From: Marivita sp.
GTDB taxonomy: Bacteria; Pseudomonadota; Alphaproteobacteria; Rhodobacterales; Rhodobacteraceae
Length of the DNA: 64,000 bases
Reading direction: 5' to 3'
Assembly (NCBI RefSeq): GCF_020055635.1
Contig: NZ_JAIPUT010000011.1
Coordinates: 28,920-92,919 of the forward strand
In this document: piece after piece, positions 17,276 to 25,937 of the stretch
How positions within the stretch are numbered: position 1 is the stretch's first letter
Layout: each line of letters starts with the position of its first letter
Program-made: the position numbers and the translations under genes
Notes under the pieces: model-generated
Database searches by the model: none
What the model was told of the DNA's origin: nothing
The model's input: only the letters and a program-made list of their open reading frames with translations

Positions 17276-17668
17276 TCAGCCGGCCTTTTCCTCGACATCG
17301 CGCGCCAGAGCCTCGGCACGGGCGGCGATCTCCTGCAGGGATTCGGTCACATCCGTCGGCACCACCGGCACCTCGATGCGTTCGGGCTCGGGCGGCGGCG
17401 CATCCTTGAGGGCGCGCAGCTCCGACAGGTAGCCGGCCGCGCGATCCTCGGTCTCGCGCAGCTTGTCCTCAAGCCCTGCCGTCTTGTCCGCCAGCATCAA
17501 CCCGGCCATCAGCAACATCCGCGCCTCGGGAATGCGCCCGACCTGCTGGACCAGCACCTCGGCCTCGGTGTTCAGCATCTTGGCGGCGGAATAGAGATAC
17601 TGTTCCTCGCCTTCCTGGCAGGCCACGTCGAAATTGCGGCCGCCGATGGTGATTTCGACTTCGGGCAT
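17276..17668 (-). CDS. zapA: cell division protein ZapA
   Basis: ZapA binds FtsZ and promotes bundling of the division ring. The 130-residue protein has the ZapA head (VEITIGGRNFDVACQEGEEQYL) and coiled-coil region (LLMAGLMLADKTAGLEDKLRETEDR), with a Pro/Glu linker and a final helix. Its ATG overlaps the stop of the upstream coiled-coil gene by one base (TGATG). Confidence 0.92.
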   Translation of the reverse strand: MPEVEITIGGRNFDVACQEGEEQYLYSAAKMLNTEAEVLVQQVGRIPEARMLLMAGLMLADKTAGLEDKLRETEDRAAGYLSELRALKDAPPPEPERIEVPVVPTDVTESLQEIAARAEALARDVEEKAG

Positions 17669-18225
17669 CAGTTGGCCTCCTCGGTTTGCGCCGCCGCTTC
17701 CAGCAGCGGCGTGAGCGACGCGATGAGCGCCTGGGTCTCGGCCGCCTCGACCGCCCGCGCGGCGCGCAGCCCTTCCAGTTCGGCCAGCATCGCCTTGTTG
17801 ATCAGATGCGGTTCGCCGACATTCTCGGCCAGCGCCTTGCGCAGTTCCTCGTTGGTGGCGCGCAGCATCTCGTTGGACTGGCGCAGGCGTTGCAGATCCA
17901 GATCCAGTGCGGCGACATCAATGCCCGGCGCAGATGCCGGTTCAGGAGAAGGGGCAGCGGAAGCGGCGGCGTCGGCCCTGGCAGCCTCAAGCTCCTCGCG
18001 ATGGGTTTCGTGCAACTTGCGCACCCGCTCTTCAAGCTGGGCATTGGCCAGCTTTTCCTCGTCCAGCGCATCCTGCAGGCGCGCCACCTCGGCAGGATCG
18101 ATTCCGGGCTGCGCGGGTTCGGCCGGAACCGCCTGTGCAACACGCTCGTCAAGCCGGGCCACACCCTGGGCCACCCTGTCCAGCGCGGCCGTGATGCGGT
18201 GTTGTAACTCGTCAATCTGGGTCAT
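17668..18225 (-). CDS. coiled-coil protein coupled to ZapA, function unknown
   Basis: A 185-residue, Ala/Glu-rich, almost wholly helical protein with heptad-like stretches (LQDALDEEKLANAQLEERVRKLH; LDLQRLRQSNEMLRATNEELRKAL). No signal peptide or membrane helix. The ATG giving MTQIDELQHR is preferred over an upstream in-frame start. Coupling to zapA by a one-base overlap suggests a divisome role similar in kind to ZapB, although I see no direct ZapB homology. Confidence 0.75.
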   Translation of the reverse strand: MTQIDELQHRITAALDRVAQGVARLDERVAQAVPAEPAQPGIDPAEVARLQDALDEEKLANAQLEERVRKLHETHREELEAARADAAASAAPSPEPASAPGIDVAALDLDLQRLRQSNEMLRATNEELRKALAENVGEPHLINKAMLAELEGLRAARAVEAAETQALIASLTPLLEAAAQTEEAN

Positions 18226-18460
18226 TTGCCTGATCCCCGTTTCTTGTTGGTCCGACCTGAACACGAGGTCCAGACCGCAATTTTCCGTGCTCTCGGAACG
18301 AATCGCTCCGCCCTCTTAATGTGAAAGTTTAACAATCCGCACCGAAAAATGCGCCCCCTTATACGCAGCGGAACGGTGCGTCCGGCTTGAACTTGTCGGT
18401 CACACTGGTATGAGCGCGCGTGACGACCCCATCCTCCCCATGACAAGGACGACCCGGCCC

Positions 18461-20506
18461 GTGGATATCGAGACCCTCAAAGCGCAGAACCCTGACCATT
18501 GGACCAAGGCCGCCGCGATCCGCGCGCTGACACTGGATGCCGTGGCCGCGGCGAATTCCGGTCACTCGGGCATGCCCATCGGCATGGCGGACGTGGCCAC
18601 CGTGCTTTATGAAAAGCACCTGAAATTCGACGCCGCCCATCCAAACTGGCCCGACCGCGACCGGTTCATCCTGTCGGCGGGTCACGGCTCCATGCTGCTT
18701 TACGCGCTGCTCTATCTTTCGGGCGACGCGGAAATCACGCTGGATCAGGTCAAAAACTTTCGCCAATGGGGCGCCAAGACCGCCGGACATCCCGAGAACT
18801 TCCTCGCGCAAGCCATTGAAACCACGACCGGGCCGTTGGGTCAGGGGCTTGCCAATTCTGTCGGCTTCGCGATGGCCGAGGAATCGCTGCGCGCGCGCTT
18901 CGGCAAGAAGCTGGTCGATCACCACACCTATGTCATCGCGGGCGATGGCTGCCTGATGGAAGGTGTGAGCCACGAGGCCATCGGCATTGCCGGGCGCCAG
19001 GAACTGTCGCGGCTGATCGTCTTCTGGGACAACAACAGCATCACCATCGACGGCAAGGTCGAATTGTCCGACCGCACCGACCAGATCGGCCGGTTCACTG
19101 CTGCGGGCTGGCATGTGCAGGAAATCGACGGGCATGATCCGCAGGCGATCGATGCCGCGATCGTGGCGGCCAAGAAAGACAAGCGGCCCTCGATGATCGC
19201 CTGCGAGACGCATATCGCCCTCGGCCATGCCGCGCAGGACACCTCGAAGGGTCACGGCGCGCTGACCAATGCGGATCAGAATGCCGAGGCCAAGGCCGTC
19301 TGGGGCTGGACCACCGGCCCGTTCGAAGTGCCCGCCGAGATCAAGTCGGCCTGGGAAGAGATCGGCCGCCGCGGCGCCGCCGACCGTGCCGACTGGGAAG
19401 CAAGGCTGGCAGAGACATCGGCGTCACGTCAGGCCGAGTTTGCCCGCACGATGGCGGGGGAGCCGCCGAAAAAGCTGACCTCGACGATCAAGGCGCTGAA
19501 GAAGCAGATCAGCGAGACCGCGCCCAGCGTGGCGACGCGCAAGAGCTCGGAAATGGTGCTGGAAGTGGTCAACCCGATCCTGCCCGAAACCATCGGCGGC
19601 TCTGCCGACCTGACCGGGTCGAACAACACCAAGACCGGCGACCTGGGCGTGTTCGACGTGGACAACCGCAAGGGCCGCTATGTCTATTGGGGCATCCGCG
19701 AGCATGGCATGGCGTCGGCGATGAACGGCATGGCGCTGCATGGCGGCATCCGACCCTATGGCGGCACGTTCATGTGCTTCACCGATTACGCCCGCCCCGC
19801 GATGCGCCTGTCGGCCCTGATGCAGGTGCCGACGGTCTACGTGATGACGCATGACAGCATCGGCTTGGGCGAAGACGGCCCGACGCACCAGCCCGTCGAA
19901 CATCTGGCGATCAGCCGTGCGACCCCGAACACGCTGGTGTTCCGCCCCGCCGACACGGTGGAAACCGCCGAGGCCTGGGAGATCGCGTTCACCCAGACCA
20001 AGACACCGTCGGTGTTGTCCTTGACGCGGCAGAATCTGCGCACAGTGCGGACCGAGCACAAGACCAAGAACCTGACCGCACAAGGCGCCTATGTGCTGGC
20101 CGATGCCGAGGGCAAGCGTCAGGCGATCCTGATGGCCACCGGTTCGGAAGTCGAGATCGCCATGGCGGCGCGAGACATCCTACACGCCGAAGGGATCGGC
20201 ACACGGGTTGTGTCCATGCCCTGCTGGGAGCTGTTCGAGGAACAGGACGAGAAGTACCGCAAGCGCGTGTTGCCGGGTGGCCCGGTGCGGGTGGCGGTCG
20301 AGGCCGGCATGCGGTTTGGCTGGGACCGTTGGTTGTACGGCGAGCGTGGCAAGCGCGAGAAGTCCGGGTTCATCGGCATGCACGGCTTTGGCGCGTCGGC
20401 GCCTGCGGAGACGCTGTACGAGAAGTTCGGAATCACGGCAGAGGCGGTGGCCCAGAAAGTGCGCGATCTCGTGGAAGGCCGCTGGCAGGCCGATCCGCGC
20501 ACGTAA
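18461..20506 (+). CDS. tkt: transketolase
   Basis: A thiamine-diphosphate enzyme of the pentose phosphate pathway. Landmarks are [14 protein letters not shown] (N-terminal His), [12 protein letters not shown], the TPP-binding [12 protein letters not shown]...DNN stretch, and the pyrimidine-domain [15 protein letters not shown]. The GTG giving [14 protein letters not shown] is chosen because homologues begin at this point and AAGGA lies upstream; in-frame ATGs at 18410 and 18440 lack clear ribosome-binding sites but cannot be excluded. It stands alone, followed by a terminator and a hairpin cluster. Confidence 0.95.
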   Translation: MDIETLKAQNPDHWTKAAAIRALTLDAVAAANSGHSGMPIGMADVATVLYEKHLKFDAAHPNWPDRDRFILSAGHGSMLLYALLYLSGDAEITLDQVKNFRQWGAKTAGHPENFLAQAIETTTGPLGQGLANSVGFAMAEESLRARFGKKLVDHHTYVIAGDGCLMEGVSHEAIGIAGRQELSRLIVFWDNNSITIDGKVELSDRTDQIGRFTAAGWHVQEIDGHDPQAIDAAIVAAKKDKRPSMIACETHIALGHAAQDTSKGHGALTNADQNAEAKAVWGWTTGPFEVPAEIKSAWEEIGRRGAADRADWEARLAETSASRQAEFARTMAGEPPKKLTSTIKALKKQISETAPSVATRKSSEMVLEVVNPILPETIGGSADLTGSNNTKTGDLGVFDVDNRKGRYVYWGIREHGMASAMNGMALHGGIRPYGGTFMCFTDYARPAMRLSALMQVPTVYVMTHDSIGLGEDGPTHQPVEHLAISRATPNTLVFRPADTVETAEAWEIAFTQTKTPSVLSLTRQNLRTVRTEHKTKNLTAQGAYVLADAEGKRQAILMATGSEVEIAMAARDILHAEGIGTRVVSMPCWELFEEQDEKYRKRVLPGGPVRVAVEAGMRFGWDRWLYGERGKREKSGFIGMHGFGASAPAETLYEKFGITAEAVAQKVRDLVEGRWQADPRT

Positions 20507-20513
20507 GAGATCG

Positions 20514-20547
20514 GGCGGCCCTGACGTTTCGCAGGGCCGCCGGTTTT
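20514..20547 (+). terminator. intrinsic terminator after tkt
   Basis: A perfect 10-bp stem GGCGGCCCTG/CAGGGCCGCC with an eight-base loop, followed by GGTTTT, starting seven bases after the tkt stop. Confidence 0.85.
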
Positions 20548-20721
20548 CGATGCAGTGATGCATCGCGTGAACGCGTTGACGCGTTCGATGGCGCGCAGAT
20601 TTCCGATAGCCGCCTTCATTGCGCTGACGCAATGCCAAAACGCCTTGAGGCGTTTTATTCGAGAGACCGCTGGGCGGGCACGCTGCGTTGACGCAGCGAC
20701 AAAATGCGTTGACGCGTTTTG
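20548..20721. repeat. cluster of six short hairpins sharing NTGA tetraloops
   Basis: Between the convergent tkt and the small gene at 20743 lie six inverted repeats: 20548-20565 (CGATGCA/TGCATCG, loop GTGA), 20569-20586 (GAACGCG/CGCGTTC, TTGA), 20617-20634 (CATTGCG/CGCAATG, CTGA), 20637-20656 (AAAACGCC/GGCGTTTT, TTGA), 20681-20698 (CGCTGCG/CGCAGCG, TTGA) and 20700-20721 (nine pairs with one G-T, TTGA). Arms differ in sequence but loop length and the TGA of the loop are kept. The fourth could also terminate transcription. No gene is seen in the interval. Confidence 0.85.
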
Positions 20722-20742
20722 GGCCTGCACGGGCGCGCGTCC

Positions 20743-21039
20743 CTAAATCCCCGTGGCCCCGTCGCGCGCGGCAGTCGGCCACGCCCGTTGCGACAGTTTC
20801 GGTGGATCGCGGTCGACCAGCAACCGAACCGGATCGCGATTGCAGAACACCACCAGTTGATCGCCGTTTTCAACCATAGTGAAGCCGCGCTTTCGCACCT
20901 CGTACACAAAGGCATCGCGGCCTGCATAGCGTTCGACATCGCGGGCGGCACGGTGGATCACGCCACCCCGCCCCACCGCCTTGGCGGAGAACACGTTGCG
21001 GATCCAGTTTTCGGAATCGAGGTAAGAGGGTATCGTCAT
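20743..21039 (-). CDS. small conserved-type protein, about 98 residues, function unknown
   Basis: Begins MTIPSYLDSENWIRNVFSAK, continues with a basic segment (GGVIHRAARDVERYAGRDAF) and a beta-rich stretch (RGFTMVENGDQLVVFCN), ending in an unstructured tail. Similar short proteins in Rhodobacteraceae are, from memory, sometimes labelled as phosphoribosylanthranilate isomerase without good reason; I see no TrpF fold at this length. An in-frame ATG three codons upstream (21048) is an alternative start. It converges on tkt across the hairpin cluster. Confidence 0.6.
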   Translation of the reverse strand: MTIPSYLDSENWIRNVFSAKAVGRGGVIHRAARDVERYAGRDAFVYEVRKRGFTMVENGDQLVVFCNRDPVRLLVDRDPPKLSQRAWPTAARDGATGI

Positions 21040-21085
21040 GACACCCATATTGGCGCGACCCTGCTTAAGACAGGATTAACGCCGG

Positions 21086-22042
21086 TCAGGCCCCCTTCGG
21101 CATGACGGCGCTCCAGATCGGACCGACGATCTTGACCCCGACCGGGATCAGGATCAGCCCCCAGATCAGCCCGAGCACGAAATCGATACCCGCCGTGATG
21201 CCCCATTCGAAAAACGGCTGCCCCGCGCCGTAGGCCACGGCGACATCATGAATTGCGTCTTCCGGCACATGCCAGCCCATCTGCGCAACCGAATGCACGA
21301 TGATCGACCCGCCGACCCATAGCATCGCCGCCGTGCCCACCACGGTCAGCCCCTTCAAGAGCCATGGCATGAACTTGACGATCCCGCGCCCCAGTGCGCG
21401 GGTCAGGCCAAGCCGCCCCACCTTGCTGAGCCAGAGACCGACATCGTCCATCTTCACGATCACCGCCACCGCGCCATAGACCGCCAGCGTCACCATGATG
21501 CCCACAAGCGCAAGCGTCGCGCCCTGCATCCAGATGTTGTCGACCTCGATCACCGACAGCGCGATGGTCATGATCTCGGCCGAGAGGATGAAATCGGTCT
21601 TGATCGCGCCCTTGACCTTTTCTTCCTCGAGATGCAGCGGATCGGCGACATCGTGGCTGCCATCCGGCCCGCCGGAATGGTCGTCATGCGGCATCACCAC
21701 ATGGGCGATCTTCTCGGCGCCTTCGAAACACAGGTAGCTGCCGCCCAGGATCAGCAAGGGCGGGATCAGCCACGGTGCGAAACTCGACATCAGGAGCGCT
21801 GCAGGCAGCAGGAAGACCAGCTTGTTGATCAGCGATCCGCGCGCGATCCGCCAGATGATCGGCAATTCGCGGGCCGGTTCGAACCCCTGCAGGTATTTCG
21901 GCGTCACCGCCGCGTCGTCGATCAGCACGCCCGCCGTCTTGGACCCGGCCTTGGCCGCTGCCGCGCCGATGTCGTCCACCGAGGCCGCGGCCACCTTGGC
22001 AATCGCTGCCACGTCGTCCAGAAGGGCCAGTAGTCCGCTCAT
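21086..22042 (-). CDS. DUF808/YedI-type inner membrane protein
   Basis: A 318-residue membrane protein with the DUF808 N-terminal signature: MSGLLALLDDVAAIAKVAAASVDD, then SKTAGVLIDDAAVTPKYLQGF and ARELPIIWRIARGSLINKL. Several transmembrane segments follow (for example LVFLLPAALLMSSFAPWLI, ALVGIMVTLAVYGAVAVIV). The function of the family is unknown. Its ATG overlaps the stop of the DoxX gene by four bases. Confidence 0.9.
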   Translation of the reverse strand: MSGLLALLDDVAAIAKVAAASVDDIGAAAAKAGSKTAGVLIDDAAVTPKYLQGFEPARELPIIWRIARGSLINKLVFLLPAALLMSSFAPWLIPPLLILGGSYLCFEGAEKIAHVVMPHDDHSGGPDGSHDVADPLHLEEEKVKGAIKTDFILSAEIMTIALSVIEVDNIWMQGATLALVGIMVTLAVYGAVAVIVKMDDVGLWLSKVGRLGLTRALGRGIVKFMPWLLKGLTVVGTAAMLWVGGSIIVHSVAQMGWHVPEDAIHDVAVAYGAGQPFFEWGITAGIDFVLGLIWGLILIPVGVKIVGPIWSAVMPKGA

Positions 22043-22431
22043 GGGGTCGCTCCGTTTTTAAGTCCGCTCAAGACATAGCGCCCCGGGCCGTGGGCCGCCA
22101 GCACCAGACATCCCCCGGCAATGGCCCAGTTCTTGACGAAGATGCTCATTTGCCAGGGATCGTCCGGGATCAGGTGAAACACGCTGGTGAGGCCGCAATA
22201 GAGCGCCAGAAGCGCCGCGACCGGACGCACCGCCCATCCCGCGACAAGCATGAGACCCGCCAACGCATTCAACAGCAGCGCCGGCCAGATCAGCACCGCG
22301 GGCAGATCGCGGTCGGTCAGCAGCGTCATCGCCGCGTCCGGGTCGACGATCTTCTGCACCGCCCCGCCCAGGAACAGAATCGCCAACAGGCACCTGCCCA
22401 GCAGCACCGCAGCATCGGCCATCCGCATCAT
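22039..22431 (-). CDS. DoxX-family membrane protein
   Basis: A 130-residue protein with four hydrophobic helices; AVLLGRCLLAILFLGGAVQKI and LLLNALAGLMLVAGW match the DoxX/SURF4-like family, whose members are linked to redox and thiosulfate chemistry but mostly lack a proven role. It is the first gene of a two-gene unit with the DUF808 gene and is divergent from gap (22613), sharing its operator-rich intergenic region. Confidence 0.85.
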   Translation of the reverse strand: MMRMADAAVLLGRCLLAILFLGGAVQKIVDPDAAMTLLTDRDLPAVLIWPALLLNALAGLMLVAGWAVRPVAALLALYCGLTSVFHLIPDDPWQMSIFVKNWAIAGGCLVLAAHGPGRYVLSGLKNGATP

Positions 22432-22459
22432 TCTTTCCGATTCCGAAACATGGGTCGCC

Positions 22460-22526
22460 TGTTACCGCAAACCATCCCGATACGTTAGCGCGAACATGTT
22501 CCGACTTGCGACCTTTTGCGCTAACA
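22460..22526. promoter_or_regulatory. three LacI-type operator-like sites ahead of gap (22613)
   Basis: Three partial matches to the palindrome TGTTANCGNTAACA: TGTTACCGCAAACC (22460-22473), CGTTAGCGCGAACA (22483-22496) and CTTTTGCGCTAACA (22513-22526). In Rhodobacteraceae the LacI-family regulator CceR controls central carbon genes through a site of this kind (from memory). The same motif recurs at 25869 and 27118. Confidence 0.55.
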
Positions 22527-22612
22527 TGCTGGGAAATATCGTGTTTTTTACTTTCCGGATGCAGCATGCCGACGTATACCGTTCGCAATTGCATCGCGCT
22601 GGAGAACCTCTC

Positions 22613-23617
22613 ATGACCGTCACTCTTGGAATCAACGGTTTCGGTCGGATTGGCCGCTGCACCCTCGCCCATATCGCCGAAAGCTCGCGCAATGATGTGC
22701 AGGTGGTCAAGATCAACGCAACCGGCCCGATCGAAACCAACGCCCACCTGCTGCGCTATGACAGCGTGCATGGCCGGTTCGGCGGTCAGGTGACGGTCAA
22801 GGGCAACACGATGGATCTGGGCCGCGGCCCGATGCAGGTGTTTTCGACCTACGACCCGCAGGAACTCGACTGGTCGGGATGCGACGTTGTTCTGGAATGC
22901 ACCGGGACCTTCAACGACGGCGACAAGGCCAGCGTGCACATGGAGCGCGGCGCGAAATCCGTGCTGATCTCGGCCCCGGCCAAGAACGTTCAGAAAACCA
23001 TCGTTTACGGCGTGAACCACCGGGCGCTGGCCGAAGGCGACACGATGATCTCGAACGGGTCCTGCACGACGAACTGTCTGGCCCCGCTGGCCAAGGTGCT
23101 GGACGAGGCGATCGGGATCGAGTCGGGCATCATGACGACGATCCATTCCTATACCGGCGACCAGCCGACGCTGGACCGGCGCCATGCCGATCTCTACCGC
23201 GCGCGGGCGGCGGCGATGGCGATGATCCCGACCTCGACCGGGGCCGCCAAGGCGCTTGGCGAGGTGCTGCCGAACCTCAAGGGCAAGCTTGATGGCTCGG
23301 CCGTGCGCGTGCCGACGCCGAATGTCTCGGCAGTCGATCTGACCTTCTACGCGGGCAAGGACGTGACGGTCGACGATGTGAACGACGTCGTCCGCGCTGC
23401 GGCGGCAACCCATATGGGCACTGTTCTGGCCTATGATCCGGAACCCAAGGTGTCGATCGACTTCAACCACACCACGCACTCGTCGATCTTTGCGCCCGAC
23501 CAGACCAAGGTCGTGGGCAAGCGGTTGGTGCGGGTGCTTGCCTGGTACGACAATGAATGGGGCTTTTCGGCCCGGATGGCCGACGTGGCGGGCGCGATGG
23601 GACGTTTGTTGCACTGA
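22613..23617 (+). CDS. gap: glyceraldehyde-3-phosphate dehydrogenase, GapB-like (probably NADP-using)
   Basis: A 334-residue type I GAPDH. NAD(P)-binding [10 protein letters not shown], catalytic Cys in SNGSCTTNCLAPL, catalytic His in [10 protein letters not shown] and WYDNEWGF are all present. At the end of the second beta strand it reads KINATGP where the NAD-specific paralogue at 25938 has INDLGP: the aspartate that contacts the adenosine ribose is replaced by alanine, as in Bacillus subtilis GapB. This suggests NADP use and a gluconeogenic or anabolic role. The start is the ATG giving MTVTLGINGFG. A good terminator follows. Confidence 0.95.
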   Translation: MTVTLGINGFGRIGRCTLAHIAESSRNDVQVVKINATGPIETNAHLLRYDSVHGRFGGQVTVKGNTMDLGRGPMQVFSTYDPQELDWSGCDVVLECTGTFNDGDKASVHMERGAKSVLISAPAKNVQKTIVYGVNHRALAEGDTMISNGSCTTNCLAPLAKVLDEAIGIESGIMTTIHSYTGDQPTLDRRHADLYRARAAAMAMIPTSTGAAKALGEVLPNLKGKLDGSAVRVPTPNVSAVDLTFYAGKDVTVDDVNDVVRAAAATHMGTVLAYDPEPKVSIDFNHTTHSSIFAPDQTKVVGKRLVRVLAWYDNEWGFSARMADVAGAMGRLLH

Positions 23618-23652
23618 TCCGCCCCGGGCACAGCTTCCGGCCTTTTGAGACC

Positions 23653-23681
23653 AGACCTCGCCTCGACCGGCGGGGTCTTTT
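23653..23681 (+). terminator. intrinsic terminator after gap (22613)
   Basis: A 10-bp stem AGACCTCGCC/GGCGGGGTCT (one G-T pair) with a six-base loop, followed by TTT, 36 bases past the stop. The rest of 23682-23881 shows no gene or clear element apart from the short palindrome GCATGCGCATGC near 23829. Confidence 0.8.
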
Positions 23682-23881
23682 CGTTTCGCGGACCCCCGTC
23701 CCATTGCACGGCACCGCGCAGGCCGGGCGGGAGGGACGAAGTCGGAACAAGTTTATCGGGTTACAAAACCGGTCCGTAATGGCCAAATTGCTGCCCCAAT
23801 CTGCGGGCCTGGTGTCGATGAAGACAGGGCATGCGCATGCGGACAGATCGCTTGCCGTCCCGACAGACGCCGAAACGAGAC

Positions 23882-24091
23882 ATGTTATGGGTGATGGAGA
23901 CCGCAGTGATCCAGTTCCTGAAATCCTTTTGCAAAGCCGATGACGGCGCCGTCACCGTTGACTGGGTCGTCCTGACCGCTGCTGTGGTCGGGATGGCCTT
24001 CCTTTCCTATGTGGAGTTGCAGAACAACACCGACCAGGTGCTGACATCCACCGGCGAGGCGCTCCTGACCGCGCAGGACTACCTTGAGTGA
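23882..24091 (+). CDS. orphan Flp/TadE-like small pilin-type protein
   Basis: The 69-residue product has the layout of type IVb (Flp) pilins: a short N-terminus (FLKSFCKADDGAVTVDW) then a hydrophobic segment (VVLTAAVVGMAFLSYVEL). The DDGAVTVDWVVLTAA stretch resembles the D-G-A-x-x-x-E/D-Y/W box at the prepilin cleavage site, with Asp in place of the usual Glu. No tad/cpa secretion genes lie nearby. The start is uncertain: ATGs at 23882 and 23894 are both in frame. Confidence 0.6.
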   Translation: MLWVMETAVIQFLKSFCKADDGAVTVDWVVLTAAVVGMAFLSYVELQNNTDQVLTSTGEALLTAQDYLE

Positions 24092-24161
24092 CCTTGCGGT
24101 CCGGCGCTCCGCTCGCATGATCCTGCGATCTGGCTGACGGTCCGAAAGCCAAGACCCTCCG

Positions 24162-24184
24162 CAGGATCGACATCATCCTGTTTT
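24162..24184 (+). terminator. terminator-like hairpin after the Flp-like gene
   Basis: CAGGAT/ATCCTG with a seven-base loop, followed by TTTTC. Its left arm is also the right arm of a longer inverted repeat GATCCTGCG/CGCAGGATC (24119-24127 with 24160-24168), so two mutually exclusive folds are possible. Confidence 0.45.
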
Positions 24185-24332
24185 CATACCCGCTTTTGCC
24201 GCGTCTTTACGCAGGGCGGCGCAAAACGTCGCCATGAGGCGTCAAAAAGGCGTTCCGGAATGTCCGCACTTGTGGTTTCGCGGTAGGGTCCCCCGACCTT
24301 CACCGACACCGCCGATTCAAGGAAATGCTGAC

Positions 24333-25592
24333 ATGATGAACGTGCTGGCCGGTATCTGGGCGCTGCTGATCGGCATCGTCTTCATCATGCTGGGCAACGG
24401 CATGCATTTCACGCTGATCGGCCTGCGCGGCGGGATCGAAGGGTTCTCCGCGGCGGAACTTTCTATCGTGGCATCGGGGTATTTCCTGGGCTTCCTGTCC
24501 GGGGCGCGGCTGACGCCCGAGATGATCCGGCGGGTCGGCCATGTCCGCGTCTTCGCGGCGCTTGGCAGTTTCATGTCGGCCGGGCTGATCGCCTTCGCGC
24601 TGTTCACCGATCCGATCTCCTGGACGCTGCTGCGGATCGTCATCGGCTTTTGCATGTCGGGGATCTACGTGACCGCCGAAAGCTGGCTCAATGCCTCGGC
24701 CACCAACGAGACACGCGGCAAGGTTCTGTCGGCCTACATGATGGCGCAGACGCTGGGGATCATCGGGGCGCAGGGGCTTCTGACGCTGGGCGACGCGGCG
24801 ACGGCGGGGCTGTTCATCGGGGCGTCGATCCTGGTGTCGATCTCGTTTGGTCCCATTCTTCTGTCGGTGACGCCGACACCCGCCGCCGAAGTAACGCGCC
24901 CGATGCCGCTGCGCGAGCTGTTCCGTGGCACGCCGCTTGGTACGGTGGGCATGTTCCTGCTGGGCACGATCTATGCCACGCAATCCGGGCTTGGCGCTGT
25001 CTATGGCACGCAGATCGGCCTGACGGCGGACCAGATCGCGCTGTTCATCGCCATGCTTTTCGCCGGGGCGCTGTTCCTGCAATATCCGATCGGCTGGCTG
25101 TCCGACCGGATGGACCGCCGCACGCTCATCTTCGGATGCGCCGTGTTGGGCGCGGTGTTCAGCCTGGGGGGCTGGGTCTTCGGTGGCGATCTGTGGATTC
25201 TGATGGCCATGGCGTTCCTGACCGGAGGCGTCACAACGCCGCTGTATGCGCTGATCCTCGCCTATACCAACGACGCGCTTTCGGCCGAAGACATGCCTGC
25301 GGCCTCGGGCGGATTGGTCCTGACCTTCGGCGTCGGCGCGATCCTGGGTCCGTTGGGCGCCGGCTGGGGCATGCAGGTGTCCGGCCCCGCCACCTTCTGG
25401 TTGGCGCTGAGCGTCGTCTTCGTGGCGATTGCGCTGTATTCCGCCTATCGCATGACGCGGCGGCCGACGCCTGCGGCAGAGGACACCGACAGTTATCTCG
25501 GCGTCCTGCCCACCGCGTCACCGGTCGCGGTCGAGGCCGCCGGGGTCTGGTCCGCCGAACAGGGCGAGCTTGACCGCGAGGGGGACGACTGA
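24333..25592 (+). CDS. major facilitator superfamily transporter
   Basis: A 419-residue protein with 12 predicted transmembrane segments and a short polar C-terminus. The loop between helices 8 and 9 carries GWLSDRMDRRTLIF, the usual MFS G-x-x-x-D-R-x-x-R-R motif; helix 4-5 has GFCMSGIYVTAESWLNASATNETRG, typical of the YcaD/sugar-efflux-like branch. The substrate cannot be deduced. The start is chosen at an ATG following AAGGA; an ATG one codon downstream is equally possible. It is not clearly in an operon. Confidence 0.9.
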   Translation: MMNVLAGIWALLIGIVFIMLGNGMHFTLIGLRGGIEGFSAAELSIVASGYFLGFLSGARLTPEMIRRVGHVRVFAALGSFMSAGLIAFALFTDPISWTLLRIVIGFCMSGIYVTAESWLNASATNETRGKVLSAYMMAQTLGIIGAQGLLTLGDAATAGLFIGASILVSISFGPILLSVTPTPAAEVTRPMPLRELFRGTPLGTVGMFLLGTIYATQSGLGAVYGTQIGLTADQIALFIAMLFAGALFLQYPIGWLSDRMDRRTLIFGCAVLGAVFSLGGWVFGGDLWILMAMAFLTGGVTTPLYALILAYTNDALSAEDMPAASGGLVLTFGVGAILGPLGAGWGMQVSGPATFWLALSVVFVAIALYSAYRMTRRPTPAAEDTDSYLGVLPTASPVAVEAAGVWSAEQGELDREGDD

Positions 25593-25680
25593 CCCGGCAG
25601 CACACATCGCGCACGCGGTGGCGTGACACCACCCCTGCCCTCTGGCATTCTGCGCGCCAAGAGGCAGAGGGACAGGCGCG

Positions 25681-25824
25681 ATGACCAATTCAATCGCAAT
25701 CGGTTTGGGACTGTTGATCCTGGGCGGAATTGCTATCGACGCATTCCTGACCGGGGGGGACGGGCTGTTGTTTCTTGCGGTCAAAGGCATAGATTTAGTC
25801 GAATGGATCGCCTTCTGGCGGTAA
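25681..25824 (+). CDS. 47-residue membrane protein upstream of gap
   Basis: Starts MTNSIAIGLGLLILGGIAID (one transmembrane helix), followed by FLTGGDGLLFLAVKGIDLVEW and ending AFWR. The preceding GAGGCAGAGGGACAGG region can serve as a ribosome-binding site. Very similar short proteins occur upstream of gap in other Rhodobacteraceae as far as I recall, sometimes mislabelled as GAPDH. It sits 113 bases before gap (25938), with an operator-like site in between. Confidence 0.65.
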   Translation: MTNSIAIGLGLLILGGIAIDAFLTGGDGLLFLAVKGIDLVEWIAFWR

Positions 25825-25868
25825 GCTGACGTGCGGAGCATTGCTTGACAGCTTTGCGGCGTTCTGTT

Positions 25869-25882
25869 TGTTAGCGGTAACA
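25869..25882. promoter_or_regulatory. LacI/CceR-type operator ahead of gap (25938)
   Basis: TGTTAGCGGTAACA is a palindrome with one mismatched pair around the central CG, 55 bases before the gap start. It is the cleanest copy of the motif seen also at 22460-22526 and 27118-27131. Confidence 0.65.
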
Positions 25883-25937
25883 GCCTCAGGCTACCACCAG
25901 AACGCACCACCTGCCGGAACCAGCGAGGAGTCATCTA

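Noticed and set aside
20119..20782. Minus-strand frames across the hairpin cluster with repeated Asn-Ala-Phe words
   Set aside because: The words come from the hairpin cores; the frames run into tkt antisense and have no start signal.
24220..24240. Another NTGA hairpin (CGCC-ATGA-GGCG)
   Set aside because: Only four paired bases and a mismatch directly outside; too weak to count with the clusters at 4.7 and 20.6 kb.
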